Assembly: GCA_022702195.1 (NCBI GenBank)
Contig: JAKONB010000163.1
Coordinates: 1-7,658 of the forward strand
DNA length: 7,658 bases
Direction: 5' to 3'
DNA from: Beijerinckiaceae bacterium
GTDB lineage: Bacteria > Pseudomonadota > Alphaproteobacteria > Rhizobiales > Beijerinckiaceae
The notes beneath the pieces were generated by a model. It did no database searches, was not told where the DNA came from, and worked only from the letters and a program-made list of their open reading frames with translations. Of the stretch, positions 5,134 to 7,658 are shown piece after piece. Position 1 is the stretch's first letter. Each line of letters opens with the position of its first letter. The position numbers and the translations under genes are program-made.

Positions 5134-6222
5134 TCAGGCGGCGGCCTTGCGGCGGGCCGGGCGGCCCGGCCGGGGTGGGATCAGCAGCGCGCCGGGATCG
5201 GCCGGCTGGAGCACCATGCCGGTCTCGTCCAGCCGGATCGGCAGCTTCGGAAACACCTCCTGGAGATGGGCGAGATCCGCCTTGAAGGCCTGCCGGAAGC
5301 TGCGGAGGCTGGCATTGTCGGCGCCGAACTGCTTGTGCAGGTTGTCCCAGGTGAGCCGCAGGGGCCGCTGGAGCGCCCGCAGGCGGTAGCCGACCCAGAA
5401 CAGCAGGTCGAGCTTGCGCGCCGAGCCCGAGAAGGCTCTCGCGGCCCGGATGTCCACCGGCAGGGCGTGCTGGATCAGGTTGTCGTAGAAATCCTGGTGG
5501 AATTGCACGGTCTTCTGCCAGACCGGCCCCTCGGCCCCGGCGGGGAGCCACAGGTCGAGCTGGCGGAAGGGCGGGACGTTGAGGGTGCTGGCGCTGTTGC
5601 CGCCGTCCCACAGGCCGATCTGCAGGGTGCAGGCGGCCAGCCGCGCCAGCTGCTCCTTGAACTGCCGGATGGTGCCGCGCTCGCCGCCGGTGACGGCGAA
5701 CCCCATCTCCTTCATGAAGCCCGACAGGCTGTCGGCCACCGCGATGGTGGGGCTGCGCTGGCGCACCGCCTCGGTGCAGAGATGCAGCAGCACCAGCCGG
5801 GCCTTGGGGCCGTAGGGCAGGCCCTGGACCTCCATCTCGCCGGTGGCGGGGTTCTTCAGACGCCCGGCCAGCAAACTGAGGGAGTTGCGGCCATATTCGC
5901 GAAAGAACTCGCGGGCTTCGCCGGGGTCGCGGTAGGGCAGGCCGCAGAGCGCCAGCACCGAGTGGATGTGCTGGAGGTTCTCGGGGCCGGTCGGCTCGTT
6001 CTCGATGACCTCCCGGATGGCGTCGCGCCGGCGCTGGTCGCGCCCCATGGTCTCGCGCCGCCCGACCCGGTCACCGCGCGCTTGCGCCTCCGCATCCCGG
6101 GCGCGCTGGCGGTGCAGGATCGTCTCGGCGATGGTGCCGAACAGGAAGCTGCCGCGGGCGGCCTCGAGTTCGGCCCGCAGATCCGCGTCGCGGATGCCGG
6201 CGATTGTGTCCTCGATCCCCAT
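5134..6222 (-). CDS. repA: Plasmid-type replication initiator, RepA_C-like family
   Basis: 362 aa. The middle (about 135-205: LPYGPKARLVLLHLCTEAVR, then SLSGFMKEMGF, then GERGTIRQFKEQLARLAACT) has the pattern I know from plasmid-encoded RepA proteins (Pfam RepA_C type) and should be a winged helix. A second likely DNA-binding module spans about 265-330 (SARKLDLLFWVGYRLRA...WDNLHKQFG). The N-terminal 70 residues are helical and very charged. The tail (349-359) is basic with a PGRP core resembling a minor-groove AT-hook. Such proteins bind iterons to open a plasmid origin and usually repress their own gene; an iteron-like array lies upstream at 6412-6594. The ATG at 6222 is the only ATG in this open frame (a stop lies upstream at 6346-6348), but its Shine-Dalgarno is poor. 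The gene looks intact, with no frameshift. Family assignment is from memory of motifs. Confidence 0.82.
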   Translation of the reverse strand: MGIEDTIAGIRDADLRAELEAARGSFLFGTIAETILHRQRARDAEAQARGDRVGRRETMGRDQRRRDAIREVIENEPTGPENLQHIHSVLALCGLPYRDPGEAREFFREYGRNSLSLLAGRLKNPATGEMEVQGLPYGPKARLVLLHLCTEAVRQRSPTIAVADSLSGFMKEMGFAVTGGERGTIRQFKEQLARLAACTLQIGLWDGGNSASTLNVPPFRQLDLWLPAGAEGPVWQKTVQFHQDFYDNLIQHALPVDIRAARAFSGSARKLDLLFWVGYRLRALQRPLRLTWDNLHKQFGADNASLRSFRQAFKADLAHLQEVFPKLPIRLDETGMVLQPADPGALLIPPRPGRPARRKAAA

Positions 6223-6411
6223 ACCCGGCCGCCAGAACCCTGATCCCGTATCCCCATCGCCGGTCCCGCCGGGTCCGGTCGTCTCGCCGGGCGACCATGG
6301 CCGATTCGGACCCCGGGAGTCTCGCCGGCCGAGACGTCGTCCCGGCTATCCACGGGCGGGCAGGGGACAAGTCGGCCCCGCCCGATGGTCCCGAGGGGCA
6401 CGAGAAGGGCA

Positions 6412-6594
6412 CGCAGAGTTCGATACGCCCGCCCGCCCTGGCCGCGTCCCCGTTGTTCACCGGGGGGAGGCGCCATCCCCGCCGAATCGAATACGGAGCC
6501 ACGCAGAATCGGATGCCCGCCTCCGGATTTCTTGCGCAGAATCCCATACGGTCCCGCGCAGAGTTCCATACGCATCCGCGCAGAGTTCGATGCA
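6412..6594 (+). repeat. Six iteron-like direct repeats upstream of repA
   Basis: Plus-strand copies of a ~16-bp motif with consensus CGCAGARTYSSATRC lie at 6412-6427, 6480-6495 (degenerate, CGCCGAATCGAATACG), 6502-6517, 6535-6550, 6557-6572 and 6579-6594. Successive starts among the last five are 22, 33, 22 and 22 bp apart, all multiples of 11, so they present the same helical face. The first copy stands apart (68 bp from the second). Two subtypes are visible: CGCAGAGTTC and CGCAGAATC. Same-strand repeats of about 22 bp beside a RepA gene are the hallmark of initiator-binding iterons. They lie 190-372 bp upstream of the repA start codon. Confidence 0.85.
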
Positions 6595-6640
6595 CGAACC
6601 ATGCTCATCCCCTTCAGCCAAAACGGGTTTCGGCCGCCCC

Positions 6641-6670
6641 ATATAACTCTCAGAAATGACTCTCTGAGAA
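6641..6670 (-). promoter_or_regulatory. Candidate repA promoter with overlapping inverted repeat
   Basis: Read on the minus strand, TTCTCA (6670-6665) and TTATAT (6646-6641) form a -35/-10-like pair with an 18-nt spacer. The inverted repeat TCTCAGA (6648-6654)/TCTGAGA (6663-6669), with an 8-nt spacer, overlaps the -35 and spacer. Its CTCAGAA or CTCAGAG half-sites resemble the iteron core CGCAGAA or CGCAGAG. This suggests an operator where RepA dimers repress repA, as in several iteron plasmids. Transcription from here would give a long leader (about 420 nt) containing the iterons; a nearer promoter cannot be excluded. Confidence 0.4.
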
Positions 6671-6706
6671 TCTCTTACTGATACCTTTCCTAAGGCGCGC
6701 ATCAGC

Positions 6707-6724
6707 CGTTCGGTAAAGCGAACG
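6707..6724. repeat. Inverted repeat CGTTCG-GTAAAG-CGAACG
   Basis: A perfect 6-bp stem (6707-6712 with 6719-6724) and a 6-nt loop between the repA promoter region and the mazG leader. It may insulate the two divergent genes or be an operator. Spacing does not fit the usual LexA motifs. Confidence 0.35.
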
Positions 6725-6860
6725 CGACCTCGGACGGCTTGATCTTGGGATTCTGGGGAAGGAACGCACCGCCTGTCCCGGGTTTCTCCCCAGCCCCGCC
6801 CTCCTCCGGGCCGGCGAAAGGCCGTAAGCTCGGCCGCCTGTGCGAACCTGTGGATGAGCG

Positions 6861-7658
6861 ATGATCGAAGACCTGCTGCGGCTGATGGCGACCCTGCGCG
6901 ATCCGGAGACCGGCTGCGCCTGGGACGTGGCGCAGAATCCCGCCAGCATCGTGCCCTACACCCTGGAGGAGGCCCACGAGGTCGCCGACGCGGTGGAATC
7001 GGGCGATCCGGCGGCGCTGCGCGACGAGCTCGGCGACCTGCTGTTCCAGGTGGTCTTCCAGGCTCGGATGGCCGAGGAGGCGGGGACCTTCACCTTCGCG
7101 GACGTGGTGGCGGGGATCGTCGCCAAGATGGTGCGCCGCCACCCGCACGTGTTCCGGGCCGATGGCAGCCCCCTGCCCCCGGGCGAGCGCCCGCGCGACC
7201 GGCAGGCGGTGGAGCGCCAATGGGCGGCGATCAAGGCGGCCGAGCGCGCCGGCCGGCCGGAGCCCGCGCCCGCGCCCCTGGGCGGCATCGCCCGGGCGCT
7301 GCCCGCCCTCACCCGCGCTCACAAGCTCTCGACCCGCGCAGCCGCTTACGGCTTCGACTGGCCCGACGCTGCCCAGGTCCTGGCCAAGGTCCGCGAGGAG
7401 GTGGACGAGGTCGAGGAAGCCATGGACCACGCCATGGCGGCCGGACATTCCGAAGTGGGCCGAGAGAAGATCCGGGAAGAACTGGGCGATCTGCTGTTCT
7501 CGGTGGCCAACCTGGCGCGCCACCTCGGCATCGATCCGGAATATTCCTTAAGAGAAGGGAATACCAAGTTCGAGCGTCGGTTCACCGCCATGGCGGCGAT
7601 CCTGTTGGAACAAGCGAAGACGTTGGAAAACAGCGATCTCGCGGCGATGGAGGCGGCC
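6861..7658 (+). CDS. mazG: Nucleoside triphosphate pyrophosphohydrolase MazG (3' end beyond the window)
   Basis: Hydrolyses (d)NTPs to (d)NMP and pyrophosphate, a house-cleaning role; cytoplasmic. 266 codons are visible from the ATG at 6861, with no stop before the edge; full-length MazG is only slightly longer, so nearly all of it is here. The tandem MazG-domain architecture is clear. Domain 1 has TLEEAHE (34-40) and RDELGDLLFQ (54-63). Domain 2 has REEVDEVEEAM (178-188) and REELGDLLFS (205-214). These supply the paired Glu/Asp metal ligands. GCAWD (18-22) and RRHPHVF (92-98) are also typical. The leader GGATGAG just before the ATG is a modest Shine-Dalgarno. The last ~60 codons are less GC-biased than the rest and contain a GGAATATTCC palindrome with consecutive TTA and AGA codons. 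Confidence 0.93.
   Translation, partial: MIEDLLRLMATLRDPETGCAWDVAQNPASIVPYTLEEAHEVADAVESGDPAALRDELGDLLFQVVFQARMAEEAGTFTFADVVAGIVAKMVRRHPHVFRADGSPLPPGERPRDRQAVERQWAAIKAAERAGRPEPAPAPLGGIARALPALTRAHKLSTRAAAYGFDWPDAAQVLAKVREEVDEVEEAMDHAMAAGHSEVGREKIREELGDLLFSVANLARHLGIDPEYSLREGNTKFERRFTAMAAILLEQAKTLENSDLAAMEAA
7538..7563. promoter_or_regulatory. GGAATATTCC palindrome plus extra half-site inside mazG
   Basis: A third perfect GGAATATTCC (7538-7547) lies within mazG, followed 10 bp later by a further half-site GGAATA (7558-7563). It shares the 14-mer CGGAATATTCCTTA with the copy at 5059-5072. The underlying codons (GAA TAT TCC TTA AGA GAA GGG AAT) are unusual for this GC-rich gene, which hints that the DNA sequence itself may be under selection. 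Function is unknown. Confidence 0.45.

Larger units (their letters stand above)
6223..6860. other. Origin-like divergent interval between repA and mazG
   Basis: 638 bp with no convincing gene; open frames through it are created by the direct repeats. Contents from left to right are a GC-rich repA leader (6223-6411), a DnaA-box-like CTATCCACG (6346-6354, 7 of 9 to TTATCCACA), six iteron-like repeats (6412-6594), a less GC-rich stretch (about 6600-6720) with a candidate repA promoter and inverted repeat, and the mazG leader. A second DnaA-box-like TGTGGATGA (6849-6857, 8 of 9 on the minus strand) overlaps the mazG ribosome-binding region. I count eight GANTC sites between 6303 and 6753, three of them inside iterons. 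Iterons, an AT-richer segment and DnaA-like boxes beside an initiator gene are the standard parts of an iteron origin. Confidence 0.6.

Noticed and set aside
4328..5611. 427-aa minus-strand frame spanning repA, the gap and the winged-helix gene
   Set aside because: It runs through two better-supported genes out of frame and is Arg/Pro/Ser-rich with no domain; typical of GC-rich shadow frames.
4996..6243. 415-aa open frame on the plus strand covering repA
   Set aside because: Low-complexity Gly/Ala/Leu/Gln composition; the minus-strand frame has recognisable RepA features.
6412..6594. Could the direct repeats be a CRISPR array?
   Set aside because: Repeats are only ~16 bp and imperfect, with 6-17 bp between most copies; no spacer-sized intervals of uniform length and no cas genes.
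5856..6702. Minus-strand frames running through the iteron region (for example 6457-6702 and 5856-6608) containing repeated ELCA or TLRG-like peptides
   Set aside because: The peptide repeats are translations of the iterons. The second frame also overlaps repA out of frame. No start context or domain supports a protein.
6707..6724. Inverted repeat containing GTTC and GAAC considered as a LexA box
   Set aside because: The half-sites are 8 bp apart in inverted orientation. This fits neither the alphaproteobacterial direct GTTC-N7-GTTC pattern nor GAAC-N4-GTTC.

Overview
The window is GC-rich (roughly two-thirds G+C by eye, strongly biased to G/C at third codon positions). It reads as chromosomal DNA of a methylotrophic alphaproteobacterium, most likely Methylobacterium/Methylorubrum. 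The genus call rests mainly on the 5' end of a lanthanide-type methanol dehydrogenase gene (xoxF) at the left edge, supported by a mazG gene at the right edge. It is an inference.

Layout, left to right. Positions 1-380 (minus) hold the first 126 codons of xoxF, including its signal peptide, followed by a gene-free, partly AT-rich regulatory interval (381-964). Positions 965-2125 (plus) encode a sulfotransferase-like protein with an extra C-terminal beta-rich domain. Positions 2126-2882 carry no convincing gene. They contain a 182-bp near-perfect palindrome made of two 79-bp inverted modules, a third diverged module of the same family, and a less GC-rich promoter-like stretch. Positions 2883-4460 (plus) encode a DyP-type heme peroxidase, which faces the next gene across a strong GC hairpin (4464-4489).

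The most unusual part is 4503-6860. On the minus strand lies a plasmid-type RepA replication initiator (5134-6222), followed by a small protein with an N-terminal coiled coil, a proline-rich linker and a C-terminal winged-helix domain (4503-5006). Upstream of repA are six copies of a ~16-bp direct repeat (6412-6594). Five of them start 22, 33, 22 and 22 bp apart, so they sit on one face of the helix: an iteron array. Further out is a candidate promoter with an inverted repeat whose half-sites resemble the iteron core. Together this looks like a complete iteron/RepA replication module next to genes normally found on the chromosome. Whether it is an integrated plasmid origin, a chromid feature or a domesticated regulator cannot be settled from this window.

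A second signal is the palindrome GGAATATTCC. It occurs three times: two copies 41 bp apart upstream of the winged-helix gene, and one inside the 3' part of mazG (6861 to the right edge), where the codons become unusually AT-rich. This suggests a DNA-binding factor, possibly the winged-helix protein, linking the module to the neighbouring gene.
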